A model generated the notes under the pieces. The model was not told where the DNA came from and searched no databases. It saw only the letters and a list, made by a program, of their open reading frames with translations. The translations under genes were made by a program, and so were the position numbers. DNA of 64,000 bases from Acanthochlamys bracteata (taxonomy: Eukaryota; Streptophyta; Magnoliopsida; Pandanales; Velloziaceae). Positions 23,437 to 36,397 of this stretch are shown here, piece by piece. The stretch is taken from positions 2,307,725-2,371,724 of the forward strand of contig CM034129.1 in NCBI GenBank assembly GCA_019914995.1, written 5' to 3'. Position 1 is the first letter of the stretch. Every line of letters begins with the position of its first letter.

Positions 23437-26183
23437 CTAGAAGAACTTGTTGTACTGACTTGTAAGTGAATCTCTGAGATTGGAATAAAGTCCATACAAG
23501 GAGTACTGGCGAAGGTTAGCTACCTCATACCAAGAATTGAGTACCACCTCATGCTTATCTGTACCAGAGAATGCCAGTTGTATACCAAGGCTGCAGTCTA
23601 CAGATCCACCTTGGCCTTTGCAACTAGATGTCTTGATGGCACAATCCTGATTATTAATGCAGACAAATGAGGACATCCCATTGCATGATGCACAACTATC
23701 TCTCTTCCAGTACAAGTTCTGGAGTGTGCCCTTTTGGAACTCAAGCACCTTAATAAAGAACCATTATTAACCAAGTTCTGACTTTCCAAAGGAGAAAAAG
23801 AGTAATATGTACTCGAAATTTTACCAGCGTAAAGCTTGACACAGTGTAAGTGCTGTTTCCTACAAATGTAGGAAGAGATCTTGCAGCATACTTCCTTCCA
23901 GCAAATGCTACCATGTATCCACCATTAGTCACCTGATGATAAAATGCATATTCTGTTGAGATAACATACTTGATAGTGTAACTAAAAATCTCAAATGCTA
24001 ATGCCTATTTTCCGTTTACATCTCTGGATACAAAGAAGTTATTGCACCATAGTTATCTAAGAAGGAATCAGTAACAATCCAACATATCTAGACCAGCACT
24101 GAAGGTGCCCAGAACAAGTATGAAGGTGCAGGAAGCTCGCACAATCATGGCTAGTGAGCAGGTACACAGCAACCTGGAAGACGGATTTCTTACTTAGAGC
24201 TAACTCCTCTGACAGTAAAATGGCAAGGGAACCAACCAGAGCGAACAACTAGCTAGTATATTCAGATGCAGTCAAAGTGCATGTAATAAGTCATCCTCAC
24301 TTTCAGATATACTCTTTTATGTTTTCTTGCAATCGGGTTATCAAATGTCCGAGTGTTCCTTCCCATGACAATCTAATAGCATAACCTACAGTGAAACTGG
24401 TGGATCAGCTTAAATCACCCAAACAGTTTAGAATGTTAAGTACGTAAGACAAAATTCACCCCGTGAACTTGCAACATGAGATTAAAAAACTGAACGAGAA
24501 ATGTAGATACATCAAAGTAGTTACTATAATGAAGAAGAAAATTAATATAATTAAGAACATCTGTTGGTATTATTTTCATCATAAAGATCTGGTAATCATC
24601 TTTATGTTTCAAAGTAAGGCCAATTGAAAAGCTAACAAGGCAATTCACAACAAGGAACAAAAGCAAGAGCTTCATTACTGAGTCTGCTTCTCAGTTAAAA
24701 CATCTACTTGGGAACTTTATAGCAATTGAAGGTTCAAGAGCTCACTTTGGACTGAAGAACAAGACTGATTATCAAGGGAAAAGCTTGTTAGCTCCAACTG
24801 GATACTCACAAATTGCATCCTGTCTTTTATTCCGAGGCTCATCAAGACAGGAAACAAGTAAAAACTCTGATCTTTGTCCACTATGATGGTGCCTACAAAT
24901 GACATGTAATGCAATTTACCCTCCTCGTACACAGATCAATGATATAGAGCCAATGACTACTCTTAAGTTTCAAGCATCTAGTTCTAAGTCACATGTTTGC
25001 CACCTTGACAATTGGCCTTTCTTGAAAGTGAATTTATAAGAAATCTATTTTCTGCCAAGCCATTGCCAGGGTATCTTACTATTACAGATGTAGTCAGAGA
25101 AATTCACTCGTACAAGTGAAAACACAAAAGTGGGCATATGGCCCAGCTCAAGTCTTTGAATAGCAGTGAGCGCATAAAAAAGGGTATATAAAGGTTTGGT
25201 CATGATGAAATTGAGAGATAACTTTGTTATTAGGAGGTCCTTTAACTAGTAAGTGCATAGTAATTAGATTGACAAATTATCATCGAAAAGTAGCAAATAT
25301 GGCAACAATTAGAGAATCAGGGAATGACCACTATAGAGAAGTGCTTCTAGCAGCTACTTCTGCCATCTCAACACAATCAGAAAGCTTCCTAACAGACAAC
25401 TTCAGCAGCTAAAGGTGAAATTTAGAAAATACACTAGCCTAAAACATAATATTGAATTGGAATTCGGACAGACACATGCCTTTGAGCCTACAGGCCGATT
25501 CTAGGATCCAAGTCTCTCGAAAGAATGACACAACTATACAGCACCAAAATCACATCAAAGGATCCAAAACTATAGAGAGCAAGCTTCCTTAGAACCATTA
25601 TTTTAACATTACAGCACCGAACGCTGGTAATAACATTTCTTCAGCTAATCACAGAGCTTCAAAACTGAAAACTCCAGTTCAACCACATCCAGAATACCTC
25701 TTGCAAGAATTTTCCGAAACTTAGTTGATAAAAACCTCAATCTATCCAAATAGCGCGTGAACATCGATAATAAGAAAAAAAATCACAAACAACATATTCG
25801 CTATCTAATTGAATGAATTAACACAATACATAGCTCGTATTGAGAAACCAAAGCAGGAAAAGAAAACTTACAGCAGGTGAAGATGCGGTGGAGGTGTTAA
25901 CAGTAAGGAGCGAGATCTCATCAACCTTGGGACGGAACACGGCGATCTGTGCACCATTAGATGAAAGAGGAAGCCGGCGATCGCATGGAGACAGCTGCGT
26001 GCTGTTGAAGAAGAATGAATCTCGCGAAGAGAACGCGATCCCGAAAGTGAACCCGTCCAAGCGTTGGATCTTGGTGTCTTCGCATGGGGTGAAAACTCCG
26101 TTATGGTCGCCAGCGTTAATGATTGGAGAATAGAGAGAGAGGAAACAGGCGATCGCTAGCAGCACCGTCGCTGCCGTCGCCAT
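23437..26183 (-). CDS. Secreted Cys-rich protein of unknown function, Expp1-like, 243 aa
   Basis: Three exons: 26183-25872 (104 codons), 23932-23825 (36), 23748-23437 (103 plus stop); both junctions are phase 0. Residues 1-24 (MATAATVLLAIACFLSLYSP...) form a clear signal peptide, so the protein should enter the secretory pathway. The mature part has eight cysteines, most of them in a cluster SCASCNG...FVCINNQDC...SSCKG...VDC, and three N-glycosylation sequons (NST, NTS, NST). There is no GPI-like tail and no internal membrane segment. From memory the plant homologue is At3g44150, named Expp1 in some annotations, with no established function. In Arabidopsis it lies beside OEP39, as it nearly does here. 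Intron 1 is about 1.9 kb and contains nothing recognised. Confidence 0.85.
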
Positions 26184-27033
26184 TTGATCGCGTTGTCGAG
26201 GTAGTCGGACCGAGATTTGTTTCTATGCGTTTTGTTCTTGTTAAAAACTACTTGTTTCCGTTCTGTGACGTTACGGAATATTTGCAAGACCGTGTCTCAA
26301 AACAAACTCTTTAGTTTTGCACAGGTAACCCTCCAAATTATAAGAAGTAATATTCTACCCAAAACGTTACCGCTCGTTTGATAAAAACATAAAGATCGAA
26401 ATTGGAATCCCAATCAGAATGAACGACCGTTTGAGATTGTGTAACAATCTTTTGAAAATTATTTAAAAAGTTTCAAAAATTAGAATTTATTTTCATATCA
26501 TAAAATCATTAAAATAAACTTATAAAATTTATAATTTATAATATCTATTTTTTAATTTTAATTTTAATTTAATATTATTAAAAATCTAAAAAATTAAAAT
26601 AGAATGAAATTTTTGATAAGTGACGTCAAATATGTACTGATTTATTCCCAAACGTTTGTTTTATCAAGAATCAGAATCAAACTGTATTATATTAGGAATC
26701 AAAGTTTTATTGAAGTGAAATATTGAAAATCAATAATATTTGATAGAAGAAATATTCTATTCTGAATTGAATGGGAATCTTCTTTACCAAACAATAACGA
26801 TAAAATCGTGGGCACAGACTCTGATTGTTGGGTTAATTTTTGTCCAACCAAATGAACCCCGATAGTTAATAGACACCTACTTGCTTAAATTGCAAAGTTA
26901 AGTACCATAAATGGCGAAATGCAAAACTAAGGTGCTGATTAACTAAAACTTAAGGTATAAAAAATTATAAGCAGATAAATCAACCATTAGCTTTTCTCCC
27001 AAAATCAGAAAACTAGAGAAGAAAGGACAACAG
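26184..27033. other. Divergent intergenic region
   Basis: Separates the Expp1-like gene (minus) from the translocator-like gene (plus). An AT-rich block fills about 26440-26780; it begins after CTCGTTTGATAAAAAC, the kind of edge seen in the dispersed AT-rich elements elsewhere in the window. No gene is visible. Confidence 0.5.
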
Positions 27034-27034
27034 C

Positions 27035-27042
27035 TATATAAA
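27035..27042 (+). promoter_or_regulatory. TATA box of the translocator-like gene
   Basis: TATATAAA in a pyrimidine/purine-mixed context, with a TC-rich leader beginning about 25-30 bases downstream. A leader exon with donor CCAG|GTGAGA near 27230 and an acceptor TTTCAG near 27778 suggest a roughly 550-base 5' UTR intron. Confidence 0.55.
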
Positions 27043-27956
27043 TCTCACTCACTAGTACACAAACGGTGCCATATAATTCAAAGGTGTTCCGATTCCATTC
27101 ATTGCTCTCCCGCTCCGCTTCCTCTCTCACACGCATTCTCTGCAGAGCTCCCCGCTCCACTGAAACACGTATAAATCGTCCCCGCGATTTCCCAACCCTT
27201 TCTTCTCTGGCGCAGTCGAGACTTCCAGGTGAGATCTTTGCTTTAGAAACCCTAGATCAGGCTGCATCGGCGATCCGGATCTGCAGCGAACGTTGACCGG
27301 ATCCGGTTAGTTTGTCTCACGAAATTGTCTCGGATGTTTTTTTTGTTTCGGTTTTGTTTTGAGTTTCTTATAATTACCTTGTGTTGGATTTGAGGTTGAT
27401 TGGTTTATTGTATGTAGATTAACAGTTCTGTTTTAGACTGATTGATTGTTTAGAAAATTTTGCAGTTACATGCTGATTGATTTGTTTCGTTTTCCTTCAA
27501 GTTACCTGCATGCTGAATTCAATCCGAAATATTTGTTTCTCCTTCGTTTATAGTTCAACGTTTTGTATCCTATTCGTGTTTACTTCTGTGGTACTGTTCA
27601 GAAGTACAGTTACTGCATTTGTGCAAATGTGTGGCATGAGCTGTTTGTTTTCTCGTCCTCCATCAGCAATTTCTGTCTGCCCATAGTACTTCAGTTGTGT
27701 TTGTATTCTCGGTTGTTTCATTAGATCTTGGTAGAAATGTTTTGACTCTACTGATACTTGCATGTGTATGCTTTCAGGAGCCTTGACTAAGGAGTTTTCA
27801 GTACGGTGTGTGATGGTGACAAGCTCCTGTGGAAGATATTTGGATTTATAGCCACAAAACTGTAAATAAGTGGTGCTGCAGAATTATTTCTCAAAGTTAC
27901 TAGCATGACATGCTAGCTTTTGAAAAGAGCTGCCTGTGAAGAAACAAACAGGAACA

Positions 27957-30900
27957 ATGATCAGCAAGCATCTTCTACTGACTTACCTTTACTTGTTAAT
28001 CTACATATGCCTCTCCTCTGGTGTTATTCTCTACAACAAAGTAAGCTATCTTAAATTCCTTGTTGTCTACTTGTAAGTAATGTTTTGCTTGTTTGGTTAT
28101 TAGTTAATAATGATGGTCTAGTATGTAGGTACTGTGCCACATACTGATTAATTTTGTGAGATAATATTGTCTTAGCCTGATTATATGAACGAAACATCTT
28201 TACATCAATGGTAATCTCTCCAACTGTGGCATAATAGTTTGCAGTATATCCGACCTTAGCAATGGAAATGGCAATAGATCTTGCATGTTACCACTTTGTG
28301 GGTTTAATAATGTTTATACTGACATATATGTGGATGTGCGAGCTAGTTGTCTGTTCTCCCTATAACAGTATGACAGCTGAAGTAAGATATATGTACCATC
28401 AAGAAGGAACCTTGCCTATGTGCTATCTCGTCCATATCGTTTTTTGTTGCTTTAGTTGTAGCGATTCTTGTTTTTGTTGATATTTTGATGAACAGATAAT
28501 GAATCCTTGTTATAAAGAACTGTAATTTATGAACTTTTGTTTATTAGATATTAAGCAGGACGCTTTTCTTATTCTTTTGTTTAGTTTTTTCTATATCTGT
28601 TGTAGTATACAAGCATCTTAGTTCCTATCTCTTTTCTATCCATGAGCAGTGGGTTCTCTCACCAAAATACTTCAATTTTCCGCTTCCAATATCTCTAACA
28701 ATGATTCATATGGGATTTTCGGGTGCTGTAGCATTTGTACTTGTCCGCATTTTGAAGGTAAGCTTTCATATCCTACCTTGCGCCATTCCTATCTTGGCAT
28801 TAGTCATTATTTGAAGTTGACCTTATTTATGCTTTTTCTTGTATCCAGGTTGTTCAACCTGTCAGAATGACATTCCAAATGTAAGGTCTGTATTCACTAA
28901 AGACTCATTTTAAGGATGTTCCTTACATAATGTGCATTGTGTTTTCCATGCAGATATACAACATGTGTGATTCCGATCAGTGCTTTCTTTGCATCGAGCC
29001 TATGGTATGCAGATAAAGTAGAATGAGTTATATTTGCCCAAGATATTAACATATTATATGCTCGAATTATGTATCTATAGTGAAATCAGAGGGGGCCTGA
29101 TTTCTTGAACTTCTTTCTTTCAAACTTATTGTATTCCTATTTCATTGGGTAGGCTCTTATGATGTTACAAACTATGCCTTTTTGTTCTATAGCTTATCAT
29201 ATAAAGATGCTTAGTGAATCATAAGAAAACTTGATTTTTCATGTTTAGGTCTCAGGTATGGATGTATGGCATTTTTTTGTATTATTTGTATGTTGAATTC
29301 TCTGTGTTGACTCGGAATTATGGCAAACGCTATTAAAGTTTAATTTTGTACCTTTCAGGTTCGGAAACACCGCTTATCTGCATATATCAGTTGCTTTTAT
29401 TCAGATGCTAAAAGCACTAAGTAAGTCACCCTTCACATGCCGTATGCTTCTACTTTCTAGTGGCTGTCTGTCATACTGCTTCAGTGAATGACTATCAATG
29501 CACCTTTGCAGTGCCTGTAGCAACTTTCCTCATGGCTGTTGTATGTGGTACGGACAAATTAAGGTGTGACGTCTTCTTGAACATGGTGCTGGTCAGTGTT
29601 GGAGTGGTTGTTTCATCTTATGGGGAGATACATTTTAATGTATTAGGAACAGTCTACCAAGTTACTGGAATTTTTGCAGAAGCTCTTAGGCTTGTCCTGA
29701 CTCAAGTTCTCCTGCAGAAAAAGGGCTTGACTCTAAATCCTGTGACCAGTTTATACTATATAGCTCCTTGCAGGTATGTTTTCAATCTTTTGCTAGCTTT
29801 TCATTATCTGTGAATAGAATTATGTGCAATTTCGATAGAAATAATAATCAAACTTTTCCTTGTGATTGATTATACAATAAATTAAATGAAAGCACTACCT
29901 CCCTAAATGTACTTACATACCTTTAGCTACATAAATAATGAGTAAGCTTTCAAGAAGTGCTAATAAAAATTTATGCTGTGTGCCTGTGTATTTAGTTTTC
30001 CACAGTTCAGGTGAGAAGATATAATCTATATTTGCTTTGGAATTGAAATTTACTTATTAGAATCTTGTAAACCTACTCACTAAGCTCTAGGTAATCCTCT
30101 TTTAACCGATCAACTCATTTTCTCTTTTTGTTTTCTTGTTGTGCAGTTTTCTATTTTTGTTTGTTCCTTGGTATCTTCTGGAAAAACCAATCATGGAGGT
30201 CTCGCAGATTCAGTTCAATTTTTGGATTTTCTTCTCAAATGCTCTCTGTGCATTAGCCTTGAACTTTTCGATATTCTTGGTAATTGGTAGAACTGGTGCA
30301 GTCACCATTAGAGTTGCCGGAGTTCTGAAGGACTGGATACTAATTGCTCTCTCAACAATCATATTCCCCGAGTCTACTATAACAGGCCTTAACATCATTG
30401 GCTATGCTATTGGTAAATTTTCAACAAAAAGAATTAAACTATGCTCATTATCTGTTTCTTTTTTATTGTTTTGAGTTGCTTTATGAGATTTTACTCTTTC
30501 ACGTAACTCGAGAGTATTTATCTAAGATACCCAAACCCTAATTTAACTCCTAAACTAATAAGGACAAGCGACTAGCTATGCAAGTAAATACAACTATACA
30601 CGCTAAACTCTCCTCCTTTAGTTGGTGCTTAGATATCACACTTGCCCAACTTGAATAGTGACTTATAAAAATGGGCAACTAGTAAGTGAGTCCTCATATC
30701 AACCAGCTGCTCTGCACATTTAATGTAAGGAATCTTTTATCTTTCCAGTATCTAGGTTATCCTTAATGTAGTTCCTGTCAAGTTCATTATGCTAACTGTT
30801 TGTGCATTCATTTACTATATGCACCTCCTTGCAGCTCTATGTGGTGTAGTCATGTACAACTACTTGAAGGTTAAGGATGTCCGTGCATCAAATCAGCTTC

Positions 30901-31211
30901 CTGCAGATAGTCTGCCAGACAGAGTGACAAAGGTCTAAATTTTATAGTCAGAGACTTGCTTCTGCGATGATATTTTATGTAGTTACAGCATTCTCATTAT
31001 AAGCATATCTCATTCATGTTAATAACAGGACTGGAAGCATGATAAGAGGTCATCTGATATATACACTGGTAGTGATAAAGCCAACAACAGTACAGGAAGC
31101 ATTGTTGGGGAGCCTGCTCCAGAATCAGTTGCTGATGAAGAAGCACCACTTTTGCCATCGGCAAGGCCTTCCTACATTGGTCGATTGCAATTAGGTGGCC
31201 GCAGTGAGTAG
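27957..31211 (+). CDS. Probable sugar phosphate/phosphate translocator (At3g17430/At1g48230 type), 381 aa
   Basis: Family role: members of the drug/metabolite (EamA/TPT) superfamily, Golgi or other endomembrane carriers of phosphorylated or nucleotide sugars; the substrate of this subgroup is not established. Nine coding exons: 27957-28040, 28650-28757, 28849-28880, 28954-29004, 29359-29420, 29512-29773, 30147-30412, 30835-30932, 31029-31211, all joining in frame. The start MISKHLLLTYLYLLIYICLS and blocks WVLSPKYFNFPLPISLTMIH, AFIQMLKALMPVATF and GRTGAVTIRVAGVLKDW are nearly identical to the plant subgroup. About ten hydrophobic segments are followed by a cytosolic tail with an acidic EEAPLLPS dileucine-like motif, a possible sorting signal. 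Confidence 0.93.
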
Positions 31212-33059
31212 AACAATTAATGTACGTTCTTAATTGCAAATACCCAATTTTTTTCCTCCAGTGTTACAACAGAAGCATTCAGTTAGATGCTTGGCTAATC
31301 CTGAAGTGATTCAAAGTAGTTTCTGTGGGAAGGTAGGGTGTCGCTAGATGGAAATTTTGTGCAGTGATCAATTGAGGAATCCTGTTATACTTCGATGCTG
31401 GTTTTAGCACCACTGATAGCATCATCACTTGAAAAGTAGACTTTTCATTTCAATGCACCTAGTAGGTTGAACATGTTAGGGGTCATCTAATCTTTCCATT
31501 TCTGGCAACTGTAACGAAGTGCAAGACTTACAAAAATCAGCGATCCCATCTACTGTAAATATGAGGCTTACAAGTTATCAAATTGGAAAATGACTTGAGA
31601 TTGTTTCCAAAAGAGGGAAAATTCAAAGGAGGCGTAAGTGTAGCGTAAGAAAAGCCAGAGGAGTATAGAAGATGTTATAATCTGCTACTATAACTACAAG
31701 CTGTTATTGGCAGTTTCCTGTTTGGTTTGACGCCCAAAAAACATCAGAGGCTACTCACACAGATATTAAGCCCTGGGCTTGCTAGCGACCAGCAAACTAT
31801 AAGGGATAATTTCCTTCAATCCTAGTTCATACAATAAAGACCATACAACCTAAAACAAACATGTATAATAAAAGCATTGGTCATACAGATATGCTGCAAT
31901 GCGCATACTTCAGCTCCATACAACTAGCAATTCCAAAGCGTTTGCCTAACGACTGCTCTACCCAAAAAAATGTGGTGCTTATATAATTCTTCTCGCAGAC
32001 TTTGATAATTTTACAAAAAGGTGCTAAAAGGATGAGAGCAATAGCATTACTCTAGGGATGGTCACTCTATTGTTTTGTTTTCTACATACCATCATTTTTA
32101 AGAAAGCCCACGCCTGCTGCATGCAAGGCTGCCTTGCTTGTTACCTACTCAAAAAACTTCTTCTTTTCTTTTTCTTTTTCTTTATTTTTACTTCTTTTTT
32201 TTCCTTTCGGGTTTCTCTATGTAGGGACATCTCATAGTGTGGATGGCAGAGGTGGACAATATAGCTGCAACACGCAAGTGATGATATAGTCATCCATACC
32301 ACAGCATAACCAGAAGACGTAGTCCTTACACCAAGGACAAGACTACTCAATTACTCGAGAGAAAAAACCAAAAAGAAGGAAAGAATGATGAGTATAAGAG
32401 TATCTAAAAGGCTAGGAAAACGATACGCATATCTGGTTGAGTTCCCACTCAATCCTCAATGATAAAAACTGAAAAAATGTGTTTACTGTATTAGCAAATT
32501 AACGAGATTCTTGGCAGATGTAGAGATGCCTAATAGTGTTGAACGGACCAATATTATTAATTCGGCTAACTCAGATTTTACTCCGGTACGCTAACTTGCA
32601 AACGAATGCTAACTTCAAAGGTTTTGATCCCTAACATAACATTCAAGCTTTAATTTTGTTCTTATAACTTTTGCAGAGCTTTCAGGTGCATTAGAAGCAG
32701 TTAAAAACTGGTTTCAGATTCTAATAGAGCTAAGAATAGAAATGGAAATTGAGAACAAATGCCAAGATTTGTACCAAACAGACACTTTATAAAGGTCTAG
32801 TTGAGTATCTTCCTTGTTATAGACACCAGTGTACCGATATAACTTAAGCCAGCAAGCAGTTCGTATCTGATCTCCCTTCTGTCTGAAACATAGGTAGCCA
32901 TCTGGAATATCCTCACCAGACGGCAATATTTAGAACTCAGGGGGACTTGCTGTCCAGATGGCAAAAGTGTAACATAGTATGTACAGATTTGGATAAAGAA
33001 ATCTGACAAAATTTTCAGAAAACGTTGCAACTACATGGATGCAAACAATGTCATTTCTC
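31212..33059. other. Convergent intergenic region, no gene seen
   Basis: Holds the 3' UTRs of the translocator-like gene (plus) and the IQD gene (minus). A pyrimidine tract of mostly CTTTTT-type repeats lies at about 32158-32210. Nothing else was recognised. Confidence 0.5.
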
Positions 33060-36000
33060 TCATGCCTGCAATTCAACGCTCTTTGGAGCTTCGTCCGTAG
33101 AGTTTGGATTATATCTTGACTCCAGTCCAGTTGCATCTGAGGTAGGCTTATGTGCTGTCGCTAACCGACTGACAGCAGTCCTATTTGCTAGATGCTTCAC
33201 TCCACCTATATGCCATCAATTTGTAATGTTATTAAGATCACAATTGCTGAATTGTGAAAAGGAGAGCATCAAAGCTATTAAAACTAGAAAAGCGTTTGCA
33301 GTATGAACACTAAGTATGAGCTTAACATTGGTTCCGGAAACAAGAAAGATAGTAGTATGACCAAAAGATAATAAGGTTTGAGCATGGAACTTGCATACAA
33401 GGTTCCACAAAAAACGGTTTGTGCAATGCAGTATGGACTTTATACTTCTTATTACTTTGTATATACTAGGGAATGTTAAACAAGCATTTGTGTGATGTGA
33501 AAGAACTAAAGAGACTTACCATTGTTTGGCAAAGATAACCGCTTTTTCACCTGCGGATCAGGTTTTGAAGGCCTTTCTTTCGGATTGCTATAAGATCTTG
33601 AACCAATTCCAGAAGGTCTTGAGATAGCTTCTCTAGGGGTCTCCTCAGCTGATGATCTTACCTTCTGCTTGACTGCAGTGGTTAAAACACCTGCAGACCA
33701 GCTTGACGAAGAGCCACTTCCTTCAGAATGAGACTGACCAATTTTTGGATTTGCTGTATTGGAATGAATTGTTGAAGCAGGTCTCCTGGCTGTAGTCCTG
33801 GGCAAAGGCTTTGTTGTGTTTTTTTCTTCTACTTGAAATGCCTCTTGAGCTTTCACTCCATCTTTCCCATTGATGTCAAGGAAACGGTTCTCCCATGGAC
33901 GAACAGCCATCCATCTCTCTAACCAGTTCCAACCCCAGTTATTTTCTGGTTCATAACCTGCAGAAGCTGATTGCAGCCTCGAACTGGCTTGCCACTGCAA
34001 CCGGAGAAGACATACCACTAGTTAATTACAAGTGGGAGAAATATACATAAAGTGAAAGTTCAAGCTTCAGTAGACTAAGAACAGTTCTTTGACAGCAACA
34101 ACCAGATCAATTCATGAATTTGTGTAGGATAATATCTGATAGTTCCAGTCAAATTATCATTCTGCCTCACCAAACTCAGTGAGTTTGCTGTGGCATCAAC
34201 TTTGAACACCTAGATGTTGAAACTCGGTGCACCAAAGTGAATCATCACGTAGGCATACCTGATGAGTTATAGCGTATGCCATCGCCCTCTCCCTCTTTGC
34301 AGCAGCTTCTTGCCTCTTAAGCAGTTTTGCTTGAATTTGTGCAACTGAACCGATGCTATCGCACCAGCCTTCCTGCACAGGAATCCAAAATCTAGTAAAA
34401 TTTTGTAACCTGAGTAACTTCAAATTTCAATGAAGAACTTTGTCAACTCAAATAGAAGAAATGACATATGCTAATCAACCATATTCAATTACCACAAAAT
34501 CAAAATATAGAGATAAGGACTTTAAGATGATTTTCAAATAGTGAAAGTTTGAGTAACTAGCGCTTTTTTAGTAGCTCACTTCTATTTCTCGAACACGCGC
34601 CTCATGCTCAGATTCCTGAATTCTCTGCTGACCCAGCTGATTTTCTAATGCAATTCGAACTCTTCTTGCTCTAACACGAGCCTGAACTCGCACTAATGCT
34701 TGCATACAACGAAGAGTTATTGCAGCTTGTTTTCTGACAGCATGACCCCTGACAAGGGCTTGAAGTCTTACAAGACCTTTTAAAGCACGCAATGCTCGCC
34801 TAGCCTGAAGAAAAAATGCTACTCAACATCCACAAAAAGACAAATGAAGTGGTCGCGTCTCTTGCAAAGATTACAATTTGACATCAAAGTAGTATATGAG
34901 TAATTACTTCCATTTTTGTATAATGCGACAGACTTCACGTTTTGGGATCTATCCGAGATTTTTAAGGTTTGTCGGCAGTGAAAGTTCAAAAATTGAGGTC
35001 AAGATTAAGATACTTATAGTTTGTTATTCATTGCAATGCTGCTTGGGCATACACAAGGGCAAGCGTGAATTTTGAAATGAAATCATCTAAGCATACCAAG
35101 AAAAAATTGCTGCAGAATTCTACAAAACCTGTGACTGAAGTTGCAGAATACTTTATGAGTTTTTAAAATGGTGAAATTTCCAGATATGCAGCCTTCTAAA
35201 AGCAAACAAAATATGGGGTTAGCTGCAAGAGAAAGATACACTACCCGATATTTTCCTGAAAAATATTAAAGAAGGTGATCTCTAAGAGCCTTTATTTAAA
35301 CCTGTTAAGGTGCAATCTGTAACCACATTACGAATATGGAAGGGCTTAATGACGCACTACACAGGCTTCATAGAAATGCTTTCAGAAGTTTCCGGCAAGA
35401 TTTTTTAATTGTGATAGAAAGGATTAACTTCACATATTTTTCCCATAGATTATCTGCATCCAAGGCAATTTAGGATCTAAATGATCTTTATTTGTTGATA
35501 GGAAGCCATCTACATGCCACCTCATCTTTGGAAAATTATTTGATAGCTTCGGTAAGAGGGAGAGGAGTTCAGTCCTTGAATAGAGTTGGAAGAGGTTTCT
35601 TTATTCTTATGGATCCAATATCAGATTTGTTAAGAGAAACTAAACAACAGTGGAATACCTCTTAAAGAGAGGGATAACATAGAAATTAATATGTGGTTTA
35701 TATTAAATTCATATGTGGTCTATATACCTTGTGACATTTGTTTCTTACGATATCTTTATACTAATTTCAATTTGTAACATCATACACTAAAAAATATCAA
35801 CAATTACGAACATCATGTAATACCAGAAAGCCCCGAAAAGCTGTCTGAATCACTGTAGCAGCAAATTCCTCTCTAGTAGTATGAGAGAATGCTTCTGGTT
35901 GCAGTAGGGCAGATGGAGAGGAAGCATGATTCATCCTTGATCTGATATCAGTAGCTCCAGTTATCTGAGAAGCTCCTGTAATGTAACTGTCATCCATAGC

Positions 36001-36397
36001 TGCACCATCAAGGTCGACTCCATCTTTCCTTTCATGATTACCAGCAGAAAGCTTTTCCTGCATTTCCTCAAATAGAAGTATTATGAATTAAGTATCTGGC
36101 AATGAAACATCAGGAATACCTTAAATGATCAAATAAGGGCTAGTTAATAACTATACTATGACATCATCGATATCCCTATCCTGACTGCAGTAAAGTTGTC
36201 AATTTTCAAACATGAAATAGAGACAACAGTTGAACATATAAGTCGTACATCCTTGACCACCAGGATCTAGACCCAGTGTACCATACAGTGTAATTAACAG
36301 TGAACACAAAGGCATAATTGCTCACACTTTCATCCTCTGGACGACACTTCTTTCGCAACCCAACCAATGACTTAAGCCACTTCCCAGAGATACCCAT
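33060..36397 (-). CDS. IQ67-domain calmodulin-binding protein (IQD1/IQD2-like), 421 aa
   Basis: Family role: IQD proteins are basic scaffolds that bind calmodulin and link calcium signals to microtubules, membranes and the nucleus. Six exons: 36397-36326, 36057-35824, 34804-34580, 34372-34259, 33994-33520, 33205-33060. The start [14 protein letters not shown] is the family N-terminus. The IQ67 region begins [16 protein letters not shown] and continues [20 protein letters not shown] after an intron placed exactly where the family has its conserved phase-0 intron. Overlapping IQ, 1-5-10 and 1-8-14 calmodulin motifs follow. The C-terminal half has the [19 protein letters not shown] block and a Ser/Lys/Pro-rich tail. 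The gene appears intact. Confidence 0.92.

Noticed and set aside
27066-27296. 76-codon frame upstream of the translocator-like gene
   Set aside because: It has no ATG at its start, crosses a good splice donor near 27230 and lies in the presumed 5' leader.
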